A stretch of 64,000 bases of DNA from Flavobacterium sp. (lineage in GTDB: Bacteria; Bacteroidota; Bacteroidia; Flavobacteriales; Flavobacteriaceae): assembly GCA_021740105.1 (NCBI GenBank), contig JAIPAM010000007.1:47224-111223 (forward strand), in the 5' to 3' direction. The translations under genes and the position numbers were made by a program. A model generated the notes under the pieces. That model was not told the origin of the DNA, ran no database searches, and saw nothing but the letters and a program-made list of their open reading frames with translations. This document shows, piece by piece, positions 38,696-47,082 of this stretch (its first letter is position 1; each line of letters opens with the position of its first letter).

Positions 38696-39591
38696 TGTGT
38701 TATAATTTGTTGTAAATTTTTATTTTTTAAATAGATATTCATTCCCTTTATTCCCTGAAGCCCGCCGGTGTGAATCGCAAGTATTTTAGCGCCCTTCGGG
38801 AAAAAACCATTTTCGATTAATTCAATTATTCCAAACATCATTTTTCCAGTATATACAGGATCTAAAGGAATTTTGGTTTGTTGATAAAAGTCATTTATAA
38901 AGCGAATTAATTCTTCATTTACTTTTCCATAACCCCCAAAATGATAATCGGTAACTAACTCCCAATTGGACTTCACGGCAAATTTACGAATATCCTCCGA
39001 CAAAAAATCACCTTTTAGAGAGGGAAATCCAATTATTTTTTGATCTAAATGAGAAGCATTTATCAACCCCGAAATGGTGCCACCAGTTCCAATGGAACAA
39101 CAAATATGTGAAAATTGCAAATCTTCCTCTGTTACTATTTCTTCACAACCTTTAACCGCTAATGAATTAGCACCTCCCTCCGGAATTAAATAAAAGTCGC
39201 CATATTTTTTTTGTAATTTTTCAAGAAATAGATCCGTGGTTTTATTCTTATATTCTTCACGAGATACAAATAGTAATTTCATACCGCATTCGTAGGCAAA
39301 TTGCAAGGTTGGGTTTTCGGAAATTTGAGATTCCAATTCCTCGCCCCGAATAATTCCTATAGTTTCAAAGTTATTTTCCATACCAGCACAGGCCACAGCA
39401 GCAATATGATTTGAAAACGCTCCACCAAAAGTGAGTAAGATGTTCTTCTTCTCCTCATTTGCTTTAAGCAAATTATATTTTAATTTTCGAAATTTATTTC
39501 CAGAAATAAAGGGATGTATCAAATCTTCACGTTTAACATGTAAAGTGATTTCGTTTGGAAACTGAAACGCTATTTGCTGGTTTACAACCAA
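38692..39591 (-). CDS. D-cysteine desulfhydrase / ACC-deaminase-like PLP enzyme
   Basis: A 299-residue fold-type II PLP enzyme. The PLP lysine is in SGNKFRKLKYNL (about 30-41), the phosphate loop is GGAFSNHIAAVA (about 55-66), and a glycine-rich loop GTGGTISGL binds phosphate. The family includes 1-aminocyclopropane-1-carboxylate deaminase and D-cysteine desulfhydrase; the substrate is not decided. No ATG exists in frame upstream, and an in-frame stop lies at about 39605, so the TTG at 39591 is the only reasonable start, an unusual choice. Leads the operon with glucosaminidase and hemL. Confidence 0.85.
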   Translation of the reverse strand: MVVNQQIAFQFPNEITLHVKREDLIHPFISGNKFRKLKYNLLKANEEKKNILLTFGGAFSNHIAAVACAGMENNFETIGIIRGEELESQISENPTLQFAYECGMKLLFVSREEYKNKTTDLFLEKLQKKYGDFYLIPEGGANSLAVKGCEEIVTEEDLQFSHICCSIGTGGTISGLINASHLDQKIIGFPSLKGDFLSEDIRKFAVKSNWELVTDYHFGGYGKVNEELIRFINDFYQQTKIPLDPVYTGKMMFGIIELIENGFFPKGAKILAIHTGGLQGIKGMNIYLKNKNLQQIITQ

Positions 39592-39620
39592 AGAGTTGGT
39601 AAATTAATAGTTAGATTTTG

Positions 39621-39628
39621 CAAAGATA
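39621..39628 (-). promoter_or_regulatory. TAnnTTTG element upstream of the deaminase-like gene
   Basis: TATCTTTG on the minus strand lies 30 bases upstream of the TTG start, which suits the Bacteroidetes promoter and supports that start. No TTG -33 box at the best distance is visible. Confidence 0.5.
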
Positions 39629-39705
39629 AGGCTTATAATAAAATTAATTTCTAATAATATCTTAACAAAAGAAAACATTCATCATAAAGTTTATAAATTT
39701 GTAAA

Positions 39706-39882
39706 ATGAAGGAAAAGGATAATGAAAATAAATTAATTGAAGGGGTCGATTATTATATTACTCCGGAAGGTTATAAATGTTTTACAGAAAAGCACCACTT
39801 AAATCGGGGCTATTGCTGCAAAAGTGGCTGCAAACATTGTCCCTATGGATTTGATAAAAAAACAAACGAAATCAGAAAATAA
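39706..39882 (+). CDS. DUF5522-type small cysteine-rich protein
   Basis: A 58-residue protein missed by length cut-offs. It reads MKEKDNENKLIEGVDYYITP and continues EGYKCFTEKHHLNRGYCCKS then GCKHCPYGFDKK. The conserved pattern YY-x-x-PEGY, RGYCC-x3-C-x2-CPYG with four Cys and one His suggests a metal site; I know this family as DUF5522, of unknown function. It lies 9 bases upstream of hutU and is probably co-transcribed. A TAAATTTG box (39694-39701) ends 4 bases before the ATG, so the transcript may be nearly leaderless. Confidence 0.85.
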   Translation: MKEKDNENKLIEGVDYYITPEGYKCFTEKHHLNRGYCCKSGCKHCPYGFDKKTNEIRK

Positions 39883-39891
39883 ATTCGAAAA

Positions 39892-41871
39892 ATGACTTTT
39901 CAAGATCAAATTAAAGAAGGAATACCATCTGTTTTACCTCAACCAAAAGCGTTTGAAACAGACATAAATCACGCTCCCAAAAGAAAAGATATATTATCTG
40001 ATGATGAAAAAAAATTAGCCCTTAGAAATGCTTTGCGTTATTTTGAGCCAAAAGACCATGCCGTTTTAGTTAAAGAATTTTCTGATGAATTAGAACAATA
40101 CGGCAGGATTTACATGTATCGTTTGCGTCCAGATTACAAAATGTATGCACGACCGATTTCAGAATATCCAGGTAAAAGCGAACAAGCAAAAGCTATCATG
40201 TTGATGATTCAAAACAATCTTGATTATGCCGTAGCACAACATCCGCATGAACTAATTACCTATGGTGGTAATGGGGCTGTTTTTCAAAATTGGGCGCAAT
40301 ACCGACTGACCATGAAATACCTTTCAGAAATGACCGATGAACAAACATTAACCATGTATTCTGGTCATCCGATGGGTTTATTCCCATCCCATAAAGAGGC
40401 CCCTAGAGTGGTGGTTACCAATGGGATGGTAATTCCAAATTATTCAAAACCTGATGATTGGGAGAAGATGAATGCTTTAGGCGTTTCGCAATACGGACAA
40501 ATGACCGCTGGAAGTTACATGTATATTGGTCCACAAGGGATTGTTCACGGAACTACAATTACGGTATTAAACGGATTTAGAAAAATTAAGAAAAATCCTT
40601 CCGGAGGTTTATTTGTGACTTCTGGTTTGGGAGGAATGAGCGGAGCACAACCAAAAGCAGGAAATATTTCGGGCTGCGTCACTGTTTGTGCTGAAGTAAA
40701 TCCTAAAATCACTCACATTCGCCATTCACAAGGATGGATAAATGAAGTGGTTGACACTATTGATGAATTAGTCCCAAGAGTTAAAAAAGCTCTTGAAAAT
40801 AAAGAAGTTGTTTCGATAGCTTATTTAGGAAATGTGGTTGATATTTGGGAACGATTTGATATAGAAAACATTGACATAGATTTGGGTTCCGATCAAACTT
40901 CTTTACATAATCCATGGGCTGGAGGTTATTATCCTGTTGGGATTTCATTTGAAAAAGCCAACGAAATGATGGCAAAAAATCCGGAATTGTTCAAAGAAAA
41001 AGTTCAAGAGTCTTTGAGAAGACATGCGGCAGCAATCAATAAACACAATGCTAAAGGCACTTATTTCTTCGACTATGGTAATGCTTTTTTATTAGAAGCT
41101 TCACGTGCTGGTGCAGATATAATGGCTGAAAATGGAATCGATTTCAAATATTCAAGTTATGTTCAGGACATTATGGGACCAATGTGTTTTGATTATGGTT
41201 TTGGACCTTTTAGATGGGTTTGTGCTTCTGGAAAATCGGAAGATTTAGCCAAAACGGATGCAATTGCTTGTCAGGTATTAGAGGAAATGATGAAAAATTC
41301 ACCGCCTGAAATCCAACAACAAATGGCAGATAATATTCAATGGATTAAAGGGGCTCAAGAAAATAAATTGGTGGTCGGATCGCAAGCTAGAATTTTATAT
41401 GCAGACGCTGAAGGGCGTGTAAAAATTGCAGAAGCTTTTAATGACGCAATTAATAAAGGGGAAATAGGAACTGTAATTTTAGGAAGGGATCACCACGATG
41501 TTTCTGGTACCGATTCTCCTTATCGTGAAACATCAAATATTTATGATGGTTCGCGTTTTACTGCGGATATGGCGATTCAAAATGTAATAGGCGATAGTTT
41601 CCGAGGGGCAACTTGGGTTTCTATTCACAATGGAGGCGGCGTTGGTTGGGGAGAAGTTATTAATGGTGGTTTTGGTATGGTTCTTGACGGAAGTAAAGAA
41701 GCTTCAAAAAGATTGCAATCGATGCTTTTTTGGGATGTAAATAATGGAATTTCAAGAAGAAGCTGGGCCCGAAATGAAGGGGCAATTTTTGCTATAAAAA
41801 GAGCCATGGAGGCGGAACCTTTATTAAAAGTTACACTACCAAATAGTGTTGACGATTCTTTACTGAATTAA
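39892..41871 (+). CDS. hutU: Urocanate hydratase
   Basis: Encodes the NAD-dependent second enzyme of histidine degradation. The 659 residues show the family blocks ELITYGGNGAVFQNWAQYRL (about 120-139), GHPMGLFPS, TAGSYMYIGPQGIVHGT, and the catalytic loop with SGLGGMSGAQPKA. At 659 it is longer than the typical 557-residue form, which is common in Bacteroidetes. No hutH, hutI or hutG is adjacent. The flanking aromatic hydroxylase suggests an amino-acid catabolism cluster. Confidence 0.95.
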   Translation: MTFQDQIKEGIPSVLPQPKAFETDINHAPKRKDILSDDEKKLALRNALRYFEPKDHAVLVKEFSDELEQYGRIYMYRLRPDYKMYARPISEYPGKSEQAKAIMLMIQNNLDYAVAQHPHELITYGGNGAVFQNWAQYRLTMKYLSEMTDEQTLTMYSGHPMGLFPSHKEAPRVVVTNGMVIPNYSKPDDWEKMNALGVSQYGQMTAGSYMYIGPQGIVHGTTITVLNGFRKIKKNPSGGLFVTSGLGGMSGAQPKAGNISGCVTVCAEVNPKITHIRHSQGWINEVVDTIDELVPRVKKALENKEVVSIAYLGNVVDIWERFDIENIDIDLGSDQTSLHNPWAGGYYPVGISFEKANEMMAKNPELFKEKVQESLRRHAAAINKHNAKGTYFFDYGNAFLLEASRAGADIMAENGIDFKYSSYVQDIMGPMCFDYGFGPFRWVCASGKSEDLAKTDAIACQVLEEMMKNSPPEIQQQMADNIQWIKGAQENKLVVGSQARILYADAEGRVKIAEAFNDAINKGEIGTVILGRDHHDVSGTDSPYRETSNIYDGSRFTADMAIQNVIGDSFRGATWVSIHNGGGVGWGEVINGGFGMVLDGSKEASKRLQSMLFWDVNNGISRRSWARNEGAIFAIKRAMEAEPLLKVTLPNSVDDSLLN

Positions 41872-41895
41872 TAGTAACAAATAAATCAAATAATC

Positions 41896-42429
41896 ATGAA
41901 AGCAATTAAAATTATCCCGGTATTTATGTTTCTTTTTTTGAGCTCTTGCAGCTCTGTAATGGTGAATTCTGATTATGATAATAATGTTGACTTTAGTCGT
42001 TACAAAACATTTGGATTTCAAAAAAGCGGAATTGACAAAGTAGAAATTTCAGATTTAGACAAAAAGAGAATCCTCAGAGCGATCGATAGTGAAATGACTA
42101 AAAAGGGCTTTACAAAAAGTGAAACACCCGATTTATTAATCAACATTTTCACTAAAGAGAAAGAACAAGTAGACGTTAATCAGTTCAATAACAATTGGGG
42201 ATTCGGCTGGAGATGGGGTTGGGATCCTTTTATGTGGGGTGGACAAACAACGGTAACCAGAACTACAGAAGGAACTCTTTTTATTGATATTATCGATGCA
42301 ACAAAAAAAGAATTGATTTGGCAAGGCGAAGGAAATGGTTATTTGACAAAAAAAATGGAGGAAAAAGACGCTAGAATTAATGAATTTGTTACTAAAATTT
42401 TAGCACAATATCCACCTGAAAAAAAGTAA
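41896..42429 (+). CDS. DUF4136 lipoprotein
   Basis: A 177-residue outer or inner membrane lipoprotein (MKAIKIIPVFMFLFLSSC, lipid on Cys18). The body matches DUF4136: VDFSRYKTFGFQ near the start and a tail with TEGTLFIDIIDATKKELIWQGEG. Function of the family is unknown. A Trp/Gly-rich patch (NNWGFGWRWGWDPFMWGG, about 95-112) is conspicuous. It follows hutU by 24 bases and ends before a clear terminator. Confidence 0.85.
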   Translation: MKAIKIIPVFMFLFLSSCSSVMVNSDYDNNVDFSRYKTFGFQKSGIDKVEISDLDKKRILRAIDSEMTKKGFTKSETPDLLINIFTKEKEQVDVNQFNNNWGFGWRWGWDPFMWGGQTTVTRTTEGTLFIDIIDATKKELIWQGEGNGYLTKKMEEKDARINEFVTKILAQYPPEKK

Positions 42430-42451
42430 AAATTTAAAAATCTAACTAAAA

Positions 42452-42480
42452 AAACCTACCCTTCTCGGTAGGTTTTTTTT
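42452..42480 (+). terminator. Terminator after the DUF4136 gene
   Basis: AAACCTACC / GGTAGGTTT stem with a 6-base loop (CTTCTC) followed by a run of eight T. Ends the DUF5522-hutU-DUF4136 unit. Confidence 0.92.
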
Positions 42481-42573
42481 ATAGAATTGAAACAAATAAT
42501 AAGAAATCGATAATTTATATTGGAAATTTACTTGAAAAATTAGTACTTTTACAGGAACCTATTCGGTTTAATT

Positions 42574-44316
42574 ATGAAAGTACCTTTTGAAAGCAATCCA
42601 TTAATAGAGCGACTTCCGGCGCATTTAAAACAATTTATCAAACCTCAAGATTACGCGGATTATACTCCCATAAATCAAGCTGTTTGGAGGTATGTTATGC
42701 GTAAAAACGTAAGTTATTTATCAAAAGTAGCTCATGAATCTTATTTAAATGGATTGGAAAAAACAGGACTTGAAATTGAAAATATCCCAAATATGTATGG
42801 GATGAATCGGATCTTAAAAGAAATTGGATGGGCAGCAGTTGCTGTTGATGGGTTTATTCCTCCCAACGCTTTTATGGAATTTCAAGCTTATAACGTATTG
42901 GTAATTGCTTCTGACATTCGACAATTAGAACACATAGAATATACTCCCGCTCCAGATATTATTCATGAAGGCGCAGGACACGCACCAATCATTGCAAATC
43001 CGGAATATGCTGAATATTTAAGGCGCTTTGGCGAAATAGGATGTAAAGCAATTTCTTCTTCCTATGATTATGAAATGTACGAAGCCATTCGATTATTGTC
43101 TATAGTAAAGGAAGCTGAAAACACCCCACAATCGGTTATTGATGCTGCTGAAAAAGCAGTGAATGAGCTACAAAATCAATCGGTTGAAATGTCAGAAATG
43201 GCACAAATTAGAAATTTACATTGGTGGACCGTTGAATATGGTTTAATCGGAACCGTTGAAAATCCTAAGATTTACGGCGCTGGTTTATTATCCTCAATTG
43301 GTGAAAGCGCCTGGTGCATGACCGATAAAGTAAAGAAAATACCTTATGATCTTTCCGCGGCAAACCAGAGTTTTGACATTACCAAACCGCAACCGCAACT
43401 TTATGTAACTCCTGATTTTGCTCATCTTAGTTTTGTTTTAGAAGAATTTGCAAATAAAATGGCATTACGAACGGGTGGATTATCTGGAATAAATAAATTG
43501 ATTAGTTCTAAAGCTTTGGGGACTATTGAATTGAGCACTGGCTTACAAATTTCAGGTGTTTTTTCTAATGTAATTGAATATGATGGAAAACCGATATATG
43601 TTCAAACAACTGGAAAAACGGCTTTAGCCAATAGAGAAAAAGAACTAGTGGGTCATGGTGCCAATTATCATGCTGCAGGTTTTGGAAGTCCCATTGGTAA
43701 ACTAAAAGGAATTAACCTTGCCATCGAAGACATGAGCCCAAAGGATTTAATGGCCTATGGTATTTACGAAGGTAAAACGGTAACTCTTGAATTTGAAGGG
43801 GATATAAAAGTAACCGGAGATATTATTACAGGTTCAAGAAATCTTCAAGGGGCAATAATAATTATTAGTTTTGATAATTGTACGGTAACACACCTAGAGT
43901 CGGTGTTATTCCAGCCTGAATGGGGTATTTTCGATATGGCTGTGGGTAAAAAAGTAGTTTCCGCATTTTCAGGCCCAGCCGATTGCAACAGTTTTGATAT
44001 GATTACGCACCTGCCGAATAGCAAAACTATAAAAGCGGAAAAAACACCTGATAGGGAAGAATTAGAATCTTATTATAGTGAAATTCGAAAGTTTCGTGAA
44101 AATAAAAACAGTGCTGAAAAAGCCTTTGGAATTTTCAAAATTGTATCCAATAAATTTCCAAACGACTGGTTACTTAGCCTAGAAATTGCAGAGATTTTAA
44201 ACAGTCAAAAAGCTGAAAGCTCATTAAATGAAGTGCTGAGCTATTTAAATAATTTGAAAATGAAAAGACCTGAAGTGAGTCATTTAATTGATAACGGATT
44301 GGAACTTTTTATCTAA
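42574..44316 (+). CDS. Aromatic amino acid hydroxylase, long form
   Basis: A 580-residue biopterin-dependent hydroxylase, probably phenylalanine 4-monooxygenase. The metal ligands are in IIHEGAGHAPIIANPEYAEY (two His and downstream Glu, near residue 130-135 and about 176), and the pterin/substrate core includes LHWWTVEYGLIG. Typical bacterial PhhA has about 260-300 residues; here a further 250-residue C-terminal part begins near residue 310 (GTIELSTGLQISGVFSN) of unknown role. This long type occurs in Bacteroidetes. It is convergent with the enoyl-CoA hydratase gene, 2 bases apart. Confidence 0.88.
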   Translation: MKVPFESNPLIERLPAHLKQFIKPQDYADYTPINQAVWRYVMRKNVSYLSKVAHESYLNGLEKTGLEIENIPNMYGMNRILKEIGWAAVAVDGFIPPNAFMEFQAYNVLVIASDIRQLEHIEYTPAPDIIHEGAGHAPIIANPEYAEYLRRFGEIGCKAISSSYDYEMYEAIRLLSIVKEAENTPQSVIDAAEKAVNELQNQSVEMSEMAQIRNLHWWTVEYGLIGTVENPKIYGAGLLSSIGESAWCMTDKVKKIPYDLSAANQSFDITKPQPQLYVTPDFAHLSFVLEEFANKMALRTGGLSGINKLISSKALGTIELSTGLQISGVFSNVIEYDGKPIYVQTTGKTALANREKELVGHGANYHAAGFGSPIGKLKGINLAIEDMSPKDLMAYGIYEGKTVTLEFEGDIKVTGDIITGSRNLQGAIIIISFDNCTVTHLESVLFQPEWGIFDMAVGKKVVSAFSGPADCNSFDMITHLPNSKTIKAEKTPDREELESYYSEIRKFRENKNSAEKAFGIFKIVSNKFPNDWLLSLEIAEILNSQKAESSLNEVLSYLNNLKMKRPEVSHLIDNGLELFI

Positions 44317-44318
44317 AA

Positions 44319-45074
44319 CTAATTTCTAAATTTCTTTAAGGCTTCTTTTGTAAAAGCGGAAAGCACTAATTTTCCACTAATTGCTGCTCGATCTTTTAGA
44401 AGTTCGTCCCAGTTTTCAGTTCCTTTCCAAAGCACTTTTTTAAGTTCTATTAAAGCGCTAGGATTATAGTTAGCTATATTTTGAGCCATTGTTTGAACAG
44501 CATTTTCAAGTTCATTATTATCACTAAAAACACCATGATACAATCCTTTTGATTGCGCCCAATCGGCGTTGTAGAAGTTATTGGCATCTAATGTTAATTG
44601 AGAAAAAGCAGAAACCCCTATTTTCCTTTCAATAGCGGGAGCTACCACAAATGGCCCAATTCCGATAGTCAATTCACTTAATTTTATGGAAGCAAATTGG
44701 GTTGCAAAACAATAATCGGTTGCTGCGGCAATGCCTACTCCTCCTCCAACCGCTTTTCCATGAATGGATCCAATAATTATTTTTGGACATTTTCTCATTG
44801 CATTGATCACATTGGCAAAGCCCGAAAAAAACAACTTTCCCGTTTCCTCATTTTCAATAGCTATTAGTTCTTGAAAACTTGCACCAGCGCAAAAAGTAGT
44901 GCCTCCATCACTTTTAAGAATCACCACTTTAACAGCATCATTTTCTCCTAAATTAGTAATGGTGTCAACTAGTTCACTCAATAAGTTGGAAGGAAGCGAA
45001 TTGTGTTCTGGATGAAAAAAGGAAATGGTAGCAATTCCATTTTCAATTTCATTTTTAATATAAGGTGTTGCCAT
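44319..45074 (-). CDS. Enoyl-CoA hydratase/isomerase family protein
   Basis: A 251-residue crotonase-fold protein. The oxyanion-hole segments CAGASFQELIAIE and HGKAVGGGVGIAAATDYCFA (about 95-115) are present; the two catalytic glutamates of true hydratase are not obvious, so the exact reaction (hydratase, isomerase or other) is open. The frame can open at TTG (45110), but the ATG at 45074 gives the usual N-terminus MATPYIKNEIENG. It ends 2 bases from the hydroxylase stop codon with no terminator between them. Confidence 0.88.
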   Translation of the reverse strand: MATPYIKNEIENGIATISFFHPEHNSLPSNLLSELVDTITNLGENDAVKVVILKSDGGTTFCAGASFQELIAIENEETGKLFFSGFANVINAMRKCPKIIIGSIHGKAVGGGVGIAAATDYCFATQFASIKLSELTIGIGPFVVAPAIERKIGVSAFSQLTLDANNFYNADWAQSKGLYHGVFSDNNELENAVQTMAQNIANYNPSALIELKKVLWKGTENWDELLKDRAAISGKLVLSAFTKEALKKFRN

Positions 45075-45169
45075 TCTGAATGTATTTAAACAATAATTTT
45101 GTGATATCAAATGTAGAATTTATTTCAAAGTAAAGTAAACATTAATACAAAAATATTCAAGTGTTGAAG

Positions 45170-45177
45170 TACCTTTG
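45170..45177 (+). promoter_or_regulatory. TAnnTTTG element of the rhodanese gene
   Basis: TACCTTTG matches the -7 box; transcription should start near 45184, 13 bases before the ATG at 45197. The longer frame from GTG 45161 would start upstream of the promoter and is therefore rejected. Confidence 0.6.
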
Positions 45178-45196
45178 TAGAATAAATAATAAAAAT

Positions 45197-45505
45197 ATGG
45201 GATTATTAGATTTTTTAGGATTTGGAAAGAAATCAAAAAGCATTAAAGAGTTTAAGGATAAAGGCGCAATTGTAATTGATGTTAGGAGCCATGGAGAATT
45301 TGCTGGCGGACACATCAAAGGTGCAAAAAATATTCCCTTAAACGAACTTGGCGGTAAAATTAATGATATTAAAAAACTAAAACTACCTGTAATTGCTTGT
45401 TGTGCAAGTGGAATGAGAAGTTCTCAAGCGACATCAATTTTGAAGCAAAACGGAATTGAAGCTATTAACGGTGGAGGTTGGCAAAGTTTACAAAGAAAAT
45501 TGTAA
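45197..45505 (+). CDS. Single-domain rhodanese-like protein
   Basis: A 102-residue rhodanese domain (MGLLDFLGFGKKSKSIKEF at the start). The active-site loop CCASGMRSS (about 72-80) has the catalytic cysteine, and the VIDVRSHGEFAGGHIKGAKN block is the family hallmark. It probably carries persulfide sulfur in the cytoplasm. Stop codon adjoins that of the convergent GSCFA gene (45505/45506). Confidence 0.93.
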   Translation: MGLLDFLGFGKKSKSIKEFKDKGAIVIDVRSHGEFAGGHIKGAKNIPLNELGGKINDIKKLKLPVIACCASGMRSSQATSILKQNGIEAINGGGWQSLQRKL

Positions 45506-46456
45506 TTAGAAATTCATAAAAGGGAATTTCGATTTTATATTATTGATTTTAGTATCCAATTGGATTTGGAATTTTTTATAACTTTCAGAGATAGGATTGA
45601 ATGGCCGATGCGACAAATCACGTTGAATTGCTTCCACTTCACTCATGGTAATAATAGCTCCACCAGCAACTGAACTTTCCACAAAACGTTCCCAAATATA
45701 ATCAATAGCCACTTGATTGGGATGAATTAAATCTTCCGCATAAAATCGGTAACCACGCAATTCATCCATCATAATCTCATAGGAAGGAAAATAGCTAATA
45801 GGCGATTTTTGAGAAGCAAAAACGGAATTTAAACCCACAATTAAATTGGCTTTACTGTTTTGATTTTCAACAAATCCATCTTTAAGATGGCGCACTGGCG
45901 AAATTGTGAATATTAGATTGCAATTTGGATTTACCTTTTTAATTAAATTGATCGTATTTTGGATTGCTATTTCAATTTCAGAAACGGAAAGCAATTCTTT
46001 ATCAAAGTTGGTTTGTGGTACTTTATGACAATTAGCCACGACCTTATTGGACTGTTTATTTCTATAAACCCAAGAAGTCCCATAGGTAATAATAATGTGC
46101 GTTGCTTCTTTAATTTGCTTATTGGTGGCAACCAACAAATCGTTAATTCCAATTAATAAAGACTCTTTATCGGGATTACTTAAATCGGAATGTAACTCAA
46201 AATTATGCCATCTTTCATTATTGAAAAACAAGTCTTTTTCTGAAAACAATTCAAGGTTTATTATTCTAGTAATACTATTCTCAATAGCCAAAGGATGAAA
46301 TAAAATTCCGAAAGGGTTACATGAATTTTGGAACTTATAATAATCGAATTTATTTGCCATATTTTCTGCAAAGCAAGAGCCAAAAGAAAGTATCTTACTT
46401 TGATAATCTATTGGGAATTTTGATTGAGGAATTGGAACTTTTGTTGTAAAATCCAT
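45506..46456 (-). CDS. GSCFA domain protein
   Basis: A 316-residue protein of the GSCFA family, named from its motif, visible here as ILSFGSCFAENMANKFDYYK (about 25-44). The family shares the fold of SGNH/GDSL hydrolases: GTSWVYR, FTISPVRHLKDGF and YFPSYEIMMDELRGYRFYAEDLIHPNQVA hold further conserved residues; the Ser/His roles are inferred. Substrate unknown. ATG 46456 (MDFTTKVPIPQ) is preferred over an earlier ATG that adds 25 unlike residues. It shares its end with the rhodanese gene. Confidence 0.88.
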   Translation of the reverse strand: MDFTTKVPIPQSKFPIDYQSKILSFGSCFAENMANKFDYYKFQNSCNPFGILFHPLAIENSITRIINLELFSEKDLFFNNERWHNFELHSDLSNPDKESLLIGINDLLVATNKQIKEATHIIITYGTSWVYRNKQSNKVVANCHKVPQTNFDKELLSVSEIEIAIQNTINLIKKVNPNCNLIFTISPVRHLKDGFVENQNSKANLIVGLNSVFASQKSPISYFPSYEIMMDELRGYRFYAEDLIHPNQVAIDYIWERFVESSVAGGAIITMSEVEAIQRDLSHRPFNPISESYKKFQIQLDTKINNIKSKFPFMNF

Positions 46457-46589
46457 AATTATAAGGCTAGAAATAGATTGCAATATTACGAATTTTGCGA
46501 CTTTAATTTGTCGAATTTTTGTAATAATCAAGCATTTTATAAATTAATACTAATAATTTTAAATTATAATTTTCGCTACTATTTTTATC

Positions 46590-46597
46590 TATATTTG
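46590..46597 (+). promoter_or_regulatory. TAnnTTTG element upstream of the small exported gene
   Basis: TATATTTG lies 28 bases upstream of the ATG at 46626 and fits the Bacteroidetes -7 box. No suitable TTG is seen 19 bases upstream. Confidence 0.5.
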
Positions 46598-46625
46598 TGT
46601 AACAATTAACTTTAAAATATTTAAA

Positions 46626-47021
46626 ATGAAGTATTTATTAACTACAATTATGGCCATTGGTTTTGCTTTTACAGGAGTTCAAGCTCAAGAAGCAAACAAA
46701 GCACCACAAGAAAAAACCCTTTCTAAAGAAGAAAAAGCGGCTGCTAAAGCTAAAAAAGAAGCAGATTTGATGGAAGCATTTAAAACTGCTAGCTTAACAG
46801 AGGTGGAACAACAAAAATATAGAGTAATTATGGAAGAAAGTTCTGCATTTGGAAAATCGTTAAAAGCAGATGCGACACTTTCAGATGAAGAAAAAGCTGC
46901 GAAATCAAAAGAATACGGGAAAGCTAAAGATGCTAAGCTTAAAGAATTATTAGGCATCGAGAAATACAAAGCTTTTAAAGAGGTTCAAAAAGCCCAAAAA
47001 GCAGCTGCAAAAGCAAACTAA
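46626..47021 (+). CDS. Small exported Ala/Lys-rich helical protein
   Basis: A 131-residue protein with signal peptide (MKYLLTTIMAIGFAFTGVQAQ), then a long helix (KTLSKEEKAAAKAKKEADL) and a second helical part ending KAFKEVQKAQKAAAKAN. The overall pattern, a periplasmic all-helical protein with many Lys, Glu and Ala, is like small stress or chaperone proteins, but no LTxxQ box is seen and no family is recognised. It stands alone with its own promoter and terminator. Confidence 0.78.
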   Translation: MKYLLTTIMAIGFAFTGVQAQEANKAPQEKTLSKEEKAAAKAKKEADLMEAFKTASLTEVEQQKYRVIMEESSAFGKSLKADATLSDEEKAAKSKEYGKAKDAKLKELLGIEKYKAFKEVQKAQKAAAKAN

Positions 47022-47033
47022 TTAGTTTTAGCT

Positions 47034-47069
47034 AACAAAAAACCCTTTCAATTGAAAGGGTTTTTTGTT
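47034..47069. terminator. Bidirectional terminator before alaS
   Basis: A 16-bp perfect inverted repeat AACAAAAAACCCTTTC / GAAAGGGTTTTTTGTT with a 4-base loop. It ends the small exported gene on the plus strand and alaS on the minus strand. Confidence 0.93.
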
Positions 47070-47082
47070 AAATAGAATTAGT

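Noticed and set aside
44314..44321. Missing terminator between the convergent hydroxylase and enoyl-CoA hydratase genes as an antisense system
   Set aside because: A 2-base gap between stop codons is unusual but the same holds at 45505/45506; compact convergent ends are enough to explain it.
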